Shown here: positions 34,901 to 42,361 of the stretch, piece after piece
Layout: every line of letters begins with the position of its first letter
Numbering within the stretch: position 1 is the stretch's first letter
Assembly: GCA_051295955.1 (NCBI GenBank)
Contig: JBPDWA010000006.1
Coordinates: 124,001-188,000, forward strand
DNA length: 64,000 nt
Direction of reading: 5' to 3'
Source of the DNA: Enterococcus faecalis_A
GTDB lineage: Bacteria > Bacillota > Bacilli > Lactobacillales > Enterococcaceae
Position numbers and translations under genes: made by a program
Notes under the pieces: generated by a model
What the model was told of the DNA's origin: nothing
The model's database searches: none
The model's input: the letters and a program-made list of their open reading frames with translations, nothing else

Positions 34901-34949
34901 ACAAGCTTTGGAAGCCTATGCTGCAACGTTAGGAATTACTATTGAATAA
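31938..34949 (+). CDS. fdrA: Fused FdrA-YlbE (DUF1116) protein, probable oxamate carbamoyltransferase subunits
   Basis: A 1003-aa single reading frame joining two proteins that are separate in E. coli (FdrA, about 555 aa, and YlbE, about 420 aa). Residues ~1-515 are FdrA, with a CoA-ligase-alpha-like nucleotide fold (GVIGASGTGIQEV near 192 and GTGGRDLSDKVGA). Residues ~530-1003 are DUF1116 (RVINVGLQSFTES, then GPPIQWSEMTGPMKGAC near 628, MPCHHAQAVGPMGG). FdrA, YlbE and the next gene's family (DUF2877) were linked in E. coli to oxamate carbamoyltransferase (AllFGH). ATG at 31938 is chosen since TAGGAGG is 6 bp upstream; an ATG at 31932 abuts it. First gene of a five-gene operon ending at 39292. 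Confidence 0.85.
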   Translation: MLQTVILKNNYQDSINLMLLTNKINELDGITMSQIMMGTDANKDILRNTNLLTEKAQAASANDMMIVVDSDQETIMKEVMATIDDFLADLSAKDQDEQTQAATSWAEALERLPEANVALFSIPGEYGAAEMERALNNNLHVFSFTDNVAIEDEVRLKKLAHEKGLLMMGPDCGTGILSSIPIAFTNVVAPGNIGVIGASGTGIQEVTTIIDRLGGGVVHAIGTGGRDLSDKVGAITVKDAIVALENHEPTDVICVISKPPAKEVRDEVVQLLQSITKPVVAIFLGEKPTNHEGKVYLAHTLEETAQIAVALANDEAVKKNYLKPVTKPAVPTLASDKVVKGLYSGGTLAAEAGMLISEALDLGGLVKTEGYILKSHGYEVIDLGDDIYTQGKPHPMIDPEVRIGKIREYAKDEKTGIILFDVVLGYGAHQDMVAALLPVIKEALAIAQADGRNLYFVATVCGTAKDPQNYQAAVERLQAAGVFVAKSNAQAVQTALLLKGIELTETDKEVLPYTGTTVKVPTPSEKVMELLTTKPRVINVGLQSFTESITAFEGQTVQFNWRPRANGNRKMIKILDALEAYSEQIEEENHKVTEKIKNAQPFLMDVVPAKSVIPELNDPEKKTLLHAGPPIQWSEMTGPMKGACLGAALFERWADDEEAALKLFEAGEVRFMPCHHAQAVGPMGGITSGNMPVFVVENRLEGNQAYCILNEGIGKVLRFGAYSHEVIDRLDWMKDVLGPTLAKALALCEEGINLNVLIARSITMGDEFHQRNMAASLNFLKEIAPLIIQTDIPEKQKYEVIKFLADTDQFFLNIMMATGKAIVDGARKEAHGTIVTTMTRNGVNFGVRIAETGDSWHIAPVNTPKGLYFTGFVEADGNPDIGDSAITETVGVGAMAMVAAPGVTRFVGAGGFEDALATSNEMAKICEGHNPTFSIPTWDFQGTCLGIDIRKVVETGITPIINTGIAHKNPGVGQIGAGTVRAPLGCFEQALEAYAATLGITIE

Positions 34950-35775
34950 GCAAATTATCATCAGTGATTATCTTGTGCCGCTTCAACAATATGGAAAAAC
35001 CGGGATCGTTCATAGTGTTTTTGACCGTTCATTTAATTTAAAGATTCAAGATCAACTAATTCATATAAGTAACTTTTCCAATTATTTATCCAGCTTTGGC
35101 ATTTTTTTACCAAATGAAGTATTTCAAAGTTTAAAATCCTTTGTGCAACAAGGAAATATTGTGAAATTAACAGCAGAGCAATTGACGATTTACAGCAAGT
35201 GGGGCGTTCAAACCGTTGTAATTGTTCCAAGACAAATTGTTTCGCTGAAAATTACAGATTTTCATTTAAAAAGCAGTCAACTACGGCTCTTGCGTGAACA
35301 TTTATCTGCTCAAAAGTTGACGGGAAAAATAGGATTGCCTGTCGATCAACGAGCCATGTTTATTTTTGAGCAACTGCAGCAAGCAAGTGCCGCTTGGACT
35401 CAAAGCCAATGGCAAGAAATCGTTAATTATTTAATAGGGCGTGGTCAAGGACTAACCCCGAGTGGTGATGATATTTTGGTGGCGTATCAGACGATTTTGT
35501 CAGCAGTAGGAGATGAGCGAGGAGCAGCTTTAAACGCTGCTCTTGCTACTGCTAAATGGTCAACAACGGACATTAGTCGAGCATATATTGAAAGTTCAGC
35601 TCAAGGCTACGGGAATTCTTTGATCTATCAGTTGCTGGCAGATTTAGCAGCTGACAAAAAGACAACACTTGATAAAAACGTTGAAAACATTCTTAAAATT
35701 GGGCATTCTTCAGGAGTTGATTTATCCTTTGGCATGCTGCTGGCTTTACAAACGATTGAAAGAGAAAAAAAGTGA
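34942..35775 (+). CDS. DUF2877 protein (YlbF/AllH-like), third subunit of the probable carbamoyltransferase
   Basis: A 277-aa protein with the DUF2877 hallmark GRGQGLTPSGDDILVAYQ near residues 168-185, plus a C-terminal SSGVDLSFGMLLAL stretch. E. coli YlbF is encoded beside fdrA and ylbE and belongs to the same activity. The TTG start overlaps the upstream stop by 8 bp with AGGA 7 bp before it, implying translational coupling to the fusion protein. No membrane segment or classical catalytic motif is visible; its exact role in the complex is unknown. Confidence 0.83.
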   Translation: MNKQIIISDYLVPLQQYGKTGIVHSVFDRSFNLKIQDQLIHISNFSNYLSSFGIFLPNEVFQSLKSFVQQGNIVKLTAEQLTIYSKWGVQTVVIVPRQIVSLKITDFHLKSSQLRLLREHLSAQKLTGKIGLPVDQRAMFIFEQLQQASAAWTQSQWQEIVNYLIGRGQGLTPSGDDILVAYQTILSAVGDERGAALNAALATAKWSTTDISRAYIESSAQGYGNSLIYQLLADLAADKKTTLDKNVENILKIGHSSGVDLSFGMLLALQTIEREKK

Positions 35776-35784
35776 GGGAAAAAC

Positions 35785-37029
35785 ATGGAGATTAATAGAA
35801 ATAAGCAGGCCGTAAATGTAGGCAATAGCTATTGGATGAAAGTGGTTGCCATTTTCTTTGTTGGCTGGATATTAATGTATGCGACGCGAACAATTTTTAA
35901 TCCGATCATGGGTGTGATTGGCGAGCAATTTGGCTTAAGCAATACACAGCTAGGTTTAGCAAACAGTATATTCTTTCTGACTTATGCGGTAGCTCAAATT
36001 CCTTTTGGTGTAATTGGTGATAAAATCGGTCGAAAATTAGTGATCGCAATCGGTTTTATTTTATTAGCTGTTATGACTTATTTTAGTGGATTAGTGACCA
36101 CTTTTGTGATGTTCTTGGTGATTCGAGCACTAGCTGGTATCGGTCAAGGTGCTTACTATGGTCCGCAATATGCCTTATCTACAGAAGCAATTCCAACCAG
36201 TAAACGGACACTTGGCAATGCAATAATTAACAGTGGCATGGCCTTTGGTACTTCAGGCGGCTATCTACTGTCCAGCAAATTAGTCTTGGAAAATGGTGAA
36301 CATTGGAGTAAACCGTTTTTTATCATGGCGCTTCCTACGTTAATCGTCGGAATATTGTTTTATACAATTTTGAAGGAAAAAGTGATTCGACCAGGAGAAG
36401 CGCTGGAAAGCACAACTGGTGAGCAAGAGCCGATTTCACTAAAGCAAATCTTTTTAAATCGTAATTTAGTCGCTGCTTTTGTTTTATGTTTTACTAGCAT
36501 TTATGCCAATTTTGTTATTATTACTTGGTTACCACAATTTTTAATTGCCGAACGCGGTTTTACCGGTGCTAGCGTTGGATTTATTTCCTCTTTAGTACCA
36601 TGGGCTTCCATTCCTGGAGCGTTAATTTTCGCCCGATTGAATGATAAGACTGGAGCAACGAAAAAATTAGTCTTTTTCTTAGTTCCTTTAGCGATTTTAT
36701 CTGTGTTTGCTATTGCATTCGTAACGAATCGTACCTTATTAATTTCAGTTCTGATTCTTTATGGATTGACAGGAAAATTAGCTTTGGATCCTATTATGGT
36801 CACTTTTGTAACAAAACATGCACCTAAGGCCGCTTTAGGAACAACTTTAAGTGCTTATAATTTTATTGGAATGTCCGGCTCGATTCTAGCTCCTTATGTA
36901 ACCGGCTACTTAGCTGATACAGCTGGTTCTATGCAAGTTGGTTTCTATCTATCTTGTGTCTTGTTAATCTTAGGATTGATTGCTTTTTCAGTGTTGGCAA
37001 AAGAAGATCGTTCTTCTGAACGTGGGTAA
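35785..37029 (+). CDS. MFS transporter, anion:cation symporter-like
   Basis: A 414-aa carrier with 12 predicted membrane helices. The loop 2-3 motif GDKIGRKLV and the Arg-rich first helix region (YATRTIFNPIMG) are as in the ACS/GlpT-like part of the major facilitator family, whose members import organic anions such as allantoate, hexuronates or phosphate esters. It starts 9 bp after the DUF2877 gene with GAGGGAAA upstream. By context it probably imports the carbamoylated anion (for example oxalurate, allantoate or ureidoglycolate), or exchanges it for a product. Substrate is inferred. Confidence 0.82.
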   Translation: MEINRNKQAVNVGNSYWMKVVAIFFVGWILMYATRTIFNPIMGVIGEQFGLSNTQLGLANSIFFLTYAVAQIPFGVIGDKIGRKLVIAIGFILLAVMTYFSGLVTTFVMFLVIRALAGIGQGAYYGPQYALSTEAIPTSKRTLGNAIINSGMAFGTSGGYLLSSKLVLENGEHWSKPFFIMALPTLIVGILFYTILKEKVIRPGEALESTTGEQEPISLKQIFLNRNLVAAFVLCFTSIYANFVIITWLPQFLIAERGFTGASVGFISSLVPWASIPGALIFARLNDKTGATKKLVFFLVPLAILSVFAIAFVTNRTLLISVLILYGLTGKLALDPIMVTFVTKHAPKAALGTTLSAYNFIGMSGSILAPYVTGYLADTAGSMQVGFYLSCVLLILGLIAFSVLAKEDRSSERG

Positions 37030-37091
37030 TATCAAACTCAGCTTCAAAAAAAAATTAAAAAATTTTTAGTAAAAAAGGAGTAATAGTAATC

Positions 37092-38030
37092 ATGAGTGTA
37101 AATGTAATTGCTTTAGGCGGCAACGCTATTTTAGAAACTGACCCAACTGATGAAGGGCAAAAAGCGGTGGTTAGACATGCGGCGCAATATATTGCCGATT
37201 TTGTTGCCAAAGGAGAACAGGTAATTGTTTGTCATGGGAACGGTCCCCAAGTTGGCAACTTATTATTACAGCAAAAAGCAGCTGAAAGTGAAAAAAATCC
37301 AGCGTTGAAGTTGGATACTTGCGTGGCTATGACCCAAGGCAGTATTGGTTATTGGTTGCAAAATGCTTTAACTAATGAATTAGCCAAGCGTAAGATAAAC
37401 AAACCGGTTGTTTCGATGATCACACAAGTACGTGTTGAACCAACAGATCCAGCTTTTGGTAATCCATCTAAACCGATTGGTCCTTTTTATACAAAAGCAG
37501 AGGCAACTGCTCAAGCAGAGCTTGACGGTACCAGCTTTGTAGAAGATGCTGGACGGGGATATCGGAAAGTTGTCCCGTCACCAATGCCACAAGAAATTGT
37601 TGAAAAAGAAGCAGTGCGAGCTTTAATTAACGCTGATGTACTGACTATTTGTGCCGGCGGAGGTGGTGTGGCCGTAGTTGAAAACGCCGATGAATATCAA
37701 GGGGTAGAAGCAGTCAACGATAAGGATTTTTCTGCAAAGGTATTAGCTGAAAATGTCGAAGCTGACCGACTAATTATTCTAACCGGTGTTGATAATATCT
37801 ACATTAACTACAATCAACCTAATCAACAAGCCTTGAACCGTATCACAGTTGAAGAAGCGGAAGCTTATATTGAAGCGGGACACTTCGCTGCAGGAAGCAT
37901 GCTGCCTAAAATCGAAGCCGCACTTGCTTTTGTGAAAGGTGAGCCAAAGCGTCAAGCAATCATTACTTCTATTGAAAATTTAGCAAAAATTGAAGAAAAT
38001 GTAGGAACGATGATCAGTCAATCCAAATGA
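37092..38030 (+). CDS. arcC: Carbamate kinase
   Basis: A 312-aa amino acid kinase-fold enzyme that converts carbamoyl phosphate and ADP to ATP, CO2 and ammonia. Seen: ALGGNAIL, CHGNGPQVGNLLLQQ, DTCVAMTQGSIGYWLQ, ICAGGGGVAVVE and ILTGVDNIYINY. Length is normal. AAAAAGGAG lies ahead of the ATG. It is not with arcA/arcB (arginine deiminase) but with the FdrA-YlbE fusion, matching the E. coli fdrA-ylbE-ylbF-ybcF arrangement, so it likely serves this pathway and yields the energy. A 62-bp AT-rich gap precedes it; no terminator is there. Confidence 0.93.
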   Translation: MSVNVIALGGNAILETDPTDEGQKAVVRHAAQYIADFVAKGEQVIVCHGNGPQVGNLLLQQKAAESEKNPALKLDTCVAMTQGSIGYWLQNALTNELAKRKINKPVVSMITQVRVEPTDPAFGNPSKPIGPFYTKAEATAQAELDGTSFVEDAGRGYRKVVPSPMPQEIVEKEAVRALINADVLTICAGGGGVAVVENADEYQGVEAVNDKDFSAKVLAENVEADRLIILTGVDNIYINYNQPNQQALNRITVEEAEAYIEAGHFAAGSMLPKIEAALAFVKGEPKRQAIITSIENLAKIEENVGTMISQSK

Positions 38031-38041
38031 GGGAATAGAAA

Positions 38042-39292
38042 ATGAAAATAAGACAATCCACGCTTACTCAAATTACTATTGCTGTCATGCTGGGACTCTT
38101 AGTCGGGTTGATGTTACCGACAAGTGGTGATTATTTAAAGACGATTGGTGATGTCTTTTTACGGCTGATGCAAATGGCAATTCCTTTGTTGATCTTAGGT
38201 CAGATTGTGCAAGCCTTGGGAAGTATCCAACCAAAGGAAGTCACCAATCTTGGTGGTCGTACCATAGCGGTTTTTGGTATTTCTTCTTTTGCAGCAGCTT
38301 TATGGGGCGTTTTGCTGGCAGTAATATTCCGTCCAGGTCAAGGAATTGCCTTAAGGGCCAGTCAAAGTAGCTCAGTGCAAGCCCAAAAAGTTTCCATCAG
38401 TGAAACGATTATAAATATCGTTCCGAAAAATCTCTTTGAGTCATTGACTGAAGGTTCGATTATTCAAGTGATTGTCTTTGCTCTCTTCTTTGGTATGGCA
38501 CTGAATCGTTATTTGCAACATCGGCCACAATCGCCACTTTTGCAACTAGTCGTTGACTTTAATGAAGTGATTGTTATGGTTATTAAATTCGTGATGTATT
38601 TGGCTCCACTGGGGATTTTTGCTTTGATTGCCGCTACTATCAGCAACTTGGGCTTACAAATTATTTTGCCGATGTTAAAATACGTACTGACTTACGGCGT
38701 GGCTACCTTGCTTTTTCTTGCACTTTGGGTTTTAATCATTACTTGTTATTGTCGTGTAAATCCATTGCGGTTATTAAGTAATATGCGAGAAATGTCGGTG
38801 ATGGCTTTAGCAACCACATCTTCGGCTATCACTTTGCCCATTGAATTAGAAGAAGCTCAAACGAAATTGGGCCTTAGTCAGCGAATCACTAATCTGGTCT
38901 TACCTTTAGGCATGTCTTTAAATAGTAACGGCTCTGCCCTTCATATGGCATTTACGGTCATGACGATCGCTCAAATGTACCAACGGTCTTTTGATTGGTC
39001 AACTATGCTTTATTTGGCACTTGTTGCGACCTTCGTATCTTTAGCCAACGCTGTAGTTCCGGGAGCCGGTTTGATTTCCTTAGCGGTGATTGTGCCGCAA
39101 ATGGGCTTGCCTCTTGAAAGTATTGCGATTTTTGGCGGTGTCGAGTGGTTTGTAGGGATGTTGCGCACTATACTAAATGTGAACTCCGATGTTTATTCGG
39201 CTATTTTAGTTGCTCAATCAGTGGATGAAATTGACTGGCACATTTTTAACCGTTCTTTAAAAACTAAAGGTATGAAAAAAAGCGTAGATTGA
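38042..39292 (+). CDS. Dicarboxylate/amino acid:cation symporter (DAACS family)
   Basis: A 416-aa polytopic carrier of the GltP/DctA fold. Seen: the serine-rich re-entrant loop TTSSAITLPIELEEA near residue 260, the cation-binding TM7 motif LGMSLNSNGSALHMAF (variant of NMDGT) and PGAGLISLAV. It starts 11 bp after arcC (GAGGGAATAG upstream) and ends in the operon terminator. In this setting it could import a dicarboxylate-like substrate or export oxamate, which is an analogue of small carboxylates; that link is speculative. Confidence 0.83.
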   Translation: MKIRQSTLTQITIAVMLGLLVGLMLPTSGDYLKTIGDVFLRLMQMAIPLLILGQIVQALGSIQPKEVTNLGGRTIAVFGISSFAAALWGVLLAVIFRPGQGIALRASQSSSVQAQKVSISETIINIVPKNLFESLTEGSIIQVIVFALFFGMALNRYLQHRPQSPLLQLVVDFNEVIVMVIKFVMYLAPLGIFALIAATISNLGLQIILPMLKYVLTYGVATLLFLALWVLIITCYCRVNPLRLLSNMREMSVMALATTSSAITLPIELEEAQTKLGLSQRITNLVLPLGMSLNSNGSALHMAFTVMTIAQMYQRSFDWSTMLYLALVATFVSLANAVVPGAGLISLAVIVPQMGLPLESIAIFGGVEWFVGMLRTILNVNSDVYSAILVAQSVDEIDWHIFNRSLKTKGMKKSVD

Positions 39293-39315
39293 GGGAATCA
39301 ATCTACGCTTTCTTA
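39277..39315 (+). terminator. Terminator of the fdrA operon
   Basis: AAGCGTAGATTGA and TCAATCTACGCTT form a perfect 13-bp stem with a 6-nt loop, ending in TTCTT. The symporter stop codon lies in the left arm. Confidence 0.9.
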
Positions 39316-39366
39316 GCTTGTATCGGACTATTACGCAAAACGAACGATCTTCGTTTAAAAAGAAAG

Positions 39367-39519
39367 TTATTCAGTTTTTTGGTCGTTTTTTTTTTCTTTT
39401 TTGTCTTTTGCTTGTTGTTTTTTTAATTCTTCAAGGGGCATTTCTTTTTTCTTCGGGTCAACTGCGAAAGAATCGAATAATTTATCGAGTTCATCAGTGC
39501 GCTCAAATTTTAATCCCAT
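39367..39519 (-). CDS. SPJ_0845 family small protein
   Basis: A 50-aa protein: GLKFERTDELDKLFDSF, a short Pro-rich turn, then a Lys/Glu-rich tail (KKQQAKDKKEKKND). It matches the SPJ_0845 family of streptococci and enterococci; function is unknown. The start at 39519 has GGAGGAAAAAT upstream on the minus strand; a longer frame to 39606 lacks a binding site. It is divergent from yidD. Confidence 0.75.
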   Translation of the reverse strand: MGLKFERTDELDKLFDSFAVDPKKKEMPLEELKKQQAKDKKEKKNDQKTE

Positions 39520-39660
39520 AATTTTTCCTCCGTTTCTTTCCCATAGTTTAGCACTTTTTTTAGTGTTTGAGTAGCAAAAAATTAGCTGATCAGTGTCCGT
39601 TGACAAAGCAGCCGGAAACGAGCTATAGTAATTTTATTAAAAAGAAAAGAAGGCAGTGCC

Positions 39661-39945
39661 ATGAAAAATCCTTTTATTGTTTTAGTAAGGCTTTACCAAA
39701 GGTATATCTCTCCGGGACTTCAGCCTCGTTGTCGGTATTACCCGACCTGTTCGCAGTATATGATTGATGCAATTCAGATCCACGGAAGTTTTAAAGGTTT
39801 ACTGATGGGTTTAGCAAGAATTTTCCGTTGTCATCCTTTTGTAAAAGGTGGTATTGATTACGTACCGTTGAAATTTAGTTTACGCCGAAACACTGATGAG
39901 ACCTATCGTGGTCCGTATACATACCGACGTCATCCAAAAAAGTAA
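39661..39945 (+). CDS. yidD: Membrane protein insertion efficiency factor YidD
   Basis: A 94-aa protein of the YidD (haemolytic domain) family that assists the YidC insertase. Seen: LVRLYQRYISPGL, CRYYPTCSQYMIDAI and a conserved FRCHPFVKGGIDYVP. It has an amphipathic N-terminus and no full membrane span. ATG 39661 is preceded by AAGAAGGCAG. Monocistronic, ending in a terminator that includes its stop codon. Confidence 0.93.
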   Translation: MKNPFIVLVRLYQRYISPGLQPRCRYYPTCSQYMIDAIQIHGSFKGLLMGLARIFRCHPFVKGGIDYVPLKFSLRRNTDETYRGPYTYRRHPKK

Positions 39946-39972
39946 AATCAAGCTGGTATTTTACTTTTTTTC
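39937..39972 (+). terminator. Terminator of yidD
   Basis: AAAAAGTAAAAT and ATTTTACTTTTTT form a 12-bp stem with a 9-nt loop and T-tract; the yidD stop codon is in the left arm. Confidence 0.9.
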
Positions 39973-40002
39973 TTTGTTGACTATCTGAACTTGTTTGATG
40001 GT

Positions 40003-40042
40003 AAAGTGTAGCTATTGTCTTTTGACATAGCTGCGCTTTTTT
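40003..40042 (+). terminator. Second hairpin with T-tract upstream of liv
   Basis: AAAG.GTAGCTAT.GTC and GACATAGCTGC.CTTTTTT pair over about 14 bp with a TTTT loop. It is not adjacent to a gene end; TTGACT at 39977 could drive a very short RNA, but no good -10 is visible. Confidence 0.55.
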
Positions 40043-40142
40043 CATTTATTTGAAAATCTTAAAAGCGCTGTTTATCAAACGTTGATAGGGGACGTTAAGG
40101 GGGTGCTTTTTTTAAAATAAACAATATAGATTGAATTATGTA

Positions 40143-40157
40143 AATTTTCTGATAATT
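40143..40157 (+). promoter_or_regulatory. CodY box at the liv promoter
   Basis: AATTTTCTGATAATT matches the CodY consensus AATTTTCWGAAAATT at 14 of 15 positions. It ends 2 bp before the -35 hexamer of the liv promoter, where bound CodY would block RNA polymerase. Branched-chain amino acid transport genes are classical CodY targets. Confidence 0.82.
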
Positions 40158-40159
40158 AG

Positions 40160-40188
40160 TTGACATTCCTGTGTGCTTTTATTATATT
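40160..40188 (+). promoter_or_regulatory. Promoter of the liv operon
   Basis: TTGACA at 40160-40165 and TATATT at 40183-40188, spacer 17 bp; a near-consensus promoter 58 bp before livJ. Confidence 0.85.
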
Positions 40189-40245
40189 AATACCATTACT
40201 TGTTCTTCAACAAGAAAGAAAAGAAGAATAGAGGAGGACGTTGGA

Positions 40246-41409
40246 ATGAAAAAGATAAGTGTACTGTTAATGAGTCTATTTCTCTTAGCTGGCTGTGGCC
40301 CGGCAGCCGGAGGGCCCGTTGGTGACGGCAATAAAGCCGAAGGTGACACCATTAAAATCGGTATGAACATGGAACTTTCTGGAGATGTATCTGCTTACGG
40401 TACAGCGGAAAAAGAAGGCATTACGTTAGCCGTTGAAGAAATTAATGCTAACGGCGGTGTATTAGGAAAAAAGCTAGAGCTGATTGAAAAAGACAATAAA
40501 TCAGAAAACGGTGAATCGACTTCGGTTGCCGCGAACCTAACTTCAAGAAGTAAAGTGGTAGCTGTAGTGGGATCGGCCACTTCTGGCGCAACTAAAGCAA
40601 GTATTCCCAACATGACGCGAGCCGCTGTCCCTGTGATTACACCGTCAGGAACTGATGACAGTATTACTGTTTTTAACGGCAAAGTACAAGAGTATGCTTT
40701 TCGAGCTTGCTTCCAAGACTCATTTCAAGGAGTTATTTTAGCTAAGTTTGCCACTGACAATCTTAAAGCTAAAAAGGTAGTCATCATCGGAGACAATTCC
40801 AGTGATTATGCCATCGGCTTGACAAAATCATTTAAAAAGACCTATCAAGGAACTGTGGTTAAAGAAGAGACCTTTACAGCCGGTGACAAAGATTTTCAAG
40901 CAGCGTTAACCAAAATCAAAGATTTAGATTTTGATGCGATTTACTTACCCGGTTATTATTCTGAAGGAGGCTTAATCATAAAACAAGCGCGCGAATTAGG
41001 CATCAATCAACCAATTTTTGGCGCTGACGGTTTAGGTGATGAAAAATTAGCGGAGATTGCCGGCAACAAAAATACTTCCAACATTTATTACACCGGCCAT
41101 TTTTCTGATAAGGCGCCAGCAACCGACAAAGTCCAACCTTTTGTTGCAGCCTTTAAAAAGAAATATCAAAAAGCCCCTTCTGCTTTTAGCGCTTTAGCTT
41201 TTGATGCAATATACATGCTTAAACAAGCGATCGAAACGCAACAATCTGCGGATTCAAAGGCGATTGTCGAAGGATTAAAAAAATTAAAAGATTTTAATGG
41301 CGTGACCGGTGTGATGACTATGGATGAAAACCATAATCCGGAAAAATCAGCCGTTGTTTTAGGTCTTACCAATGGCAAAGAAACTTCGGCCCAACCTGTC
41401 AATCCGTAA
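40246..41409 (+). CDS. livJ: Branched-chain amino acid ABC transporter, substrate-binding lipoprotein
   Basis: A 387-aa lipoprotein. The signal peptide ends in the lipobox LLAGC (Cys17), followed by a Gly/Pro-rich linker and a type 1 periplasmic-binding fold (KIGMNMELSGDVSAYG, NANGGVLGKKLELIEKDNKS). ATG at 40246 has GAGGAGG upstream; a longer frame would lack the signal peptide at its N-terminus. First gene of livJHMGF, under a CodY-box promoter. Expected to bind Leu/Ile/Val. Confidence 0.9.
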   Translation: MKKISVLLMSLFLLAGCGPAAGGPVGDGNKAEGDTIKIGMNMELSGDVSAYGTAEKEGITLAVEEINANGGVLGKKLELIEKDNKSENGESTSVAANLTSRSKVVAVVGSATSGATKASIPNMTRAAVPVITPSGTDDSITVFNGKVQEYAFRACFQDSFQGVILAKFATDNLKAKKVVIIGDNSSDYAIGLTKSFKKTYQGTVVKEETFTAGDKDFQAALTKIKDLDFDAIYLPGYYSEGGLIIKQARELGINQPIFGADGLGDEKLAEIAGNKNTSNIYYTGHFSDKAPATDKVQPFVAAFKKKYQKAPSAFSALAFDAIYMLKQAIETQQSADSKAIVEGLKKLKDFNGVTGVMTMDENHNPEKSAVVLGLTNGKETSAQPVNP

Positions 41410-41467
41410 AAAAGACAGCGGATTTTCTTTTGGGAAATGAAAAAAATAATGAATTGGACGTGATAAA

Positions 41468-42352
41468 ATGGATGGACAACTGTTGGTACAGCAGCTCGTA
41501 AACGGCTTGTTTTTGGGCAGTATTTACGCTTTGTTGGCTTTAGGCTACACAATGGTTTACGGAATTATTAAATTGATTAACTTTGCCCATGGGGAAATCT
41601 ATATGATCGGTGGATTTTTAGGATATTTTTTTATCAATCACTTGAAGCTGGGTTTTTTTCCAGCCTTAATTTTAGCAATGGCCGGTGCTGCCATCGTCGG
41701 CGTGCTCATTGAGCTATTAGCTTATCGCCCACTGCGTAAATCCACTAGAATTGCTGCGTTAATTACTGCCATTGGCGTTTCCTTTTTATTACAAAACAGC
41801 ATGATCTATTTCTTTGGTCCTGATAAGCGCTCCTTTCCCCAAGCGATTAAACATGTCAGCTATAATTTCGGCTTTATTCAAGTTTCCAACATTCAATTAT
41901 TGATCTTAGCGACGGCTGTGGTTTTAATGATTGTATTACAGCTGATCATTAAAAAAACCAAAATGGGTAAGGCAATGCGAGCTGTTAGTGTTGATGCAGA
42001 TGCTGCACAGTTGATGGGAATCAACGTGAATCGAACGATTTCCTTTACGTTTGCCCTTGGGTCAGCTTTGGCAGCAGCAGCGGGGATCTTAATCGGTTTA
42101 TACTATAACTCTATCGATCCAATGATGGGCGTGGTGCCGGGACTCAAGTCATTTGTTGCAGCTGTTTTAGGCGGGATCGGGATTATTCCAGGTGCGGCTT
42201 TAGGTGGCTTTGTTATCGGTTTATTGGAAACTTTTACGATTGCAATTGGGTTTTCTGAATATAAAGATGCATTAGTTTATGCTTTGTTGATAGTTATTTT
42301 GCTAATTCGTCCGGCAGGAATTTTAGGCAAAAATCTGAAAGAGAAAGTGTAG
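41468..42352 (+). CDS. livH: Branched-chain amino acid ABC transporter permease LivH
   Basis: A 294-aa membrane permease with about eight helices. Seen: the LivH signature QQLVNGLFLGSIYALLALGYTM, INFAHGEIYMIGGF and the EAA-like loop AVSVDADAAQLMGINVNR. It starts 58 bp after livJ and ends 9 bp before livM. The ribosome binding site is weak, suggesting coupling or low expression relative to livJ. Confidence 0.92.
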   Translation: MDGQLLVQQLVNGLFLGSIYALLALGYTMVYGIIKLINFAHGEIYMIGGFLGYFFINHLKLGFFPALILAMAGAAIVGVLIELLAYRPLRKSTRIAALITAIGVSFLLQNSMIYFFGPDKRSFPQAIKHVSYNFGFIQVSNIQLLILATAVVLMIVLQLIIKKTKMGKAMRAVSVDADAAQLMGINVNRTISFTFALGSALAAAAGILIGLYYNSIDPMMGVVPGLKSFVAAVLGGIGIIPGAALGGFVIGLLETFTIAIGFSEYKDALVYALLIVILLIRPAGILGKNLKEKV

Positions 42353-42361
42353 GTTGAGCAA

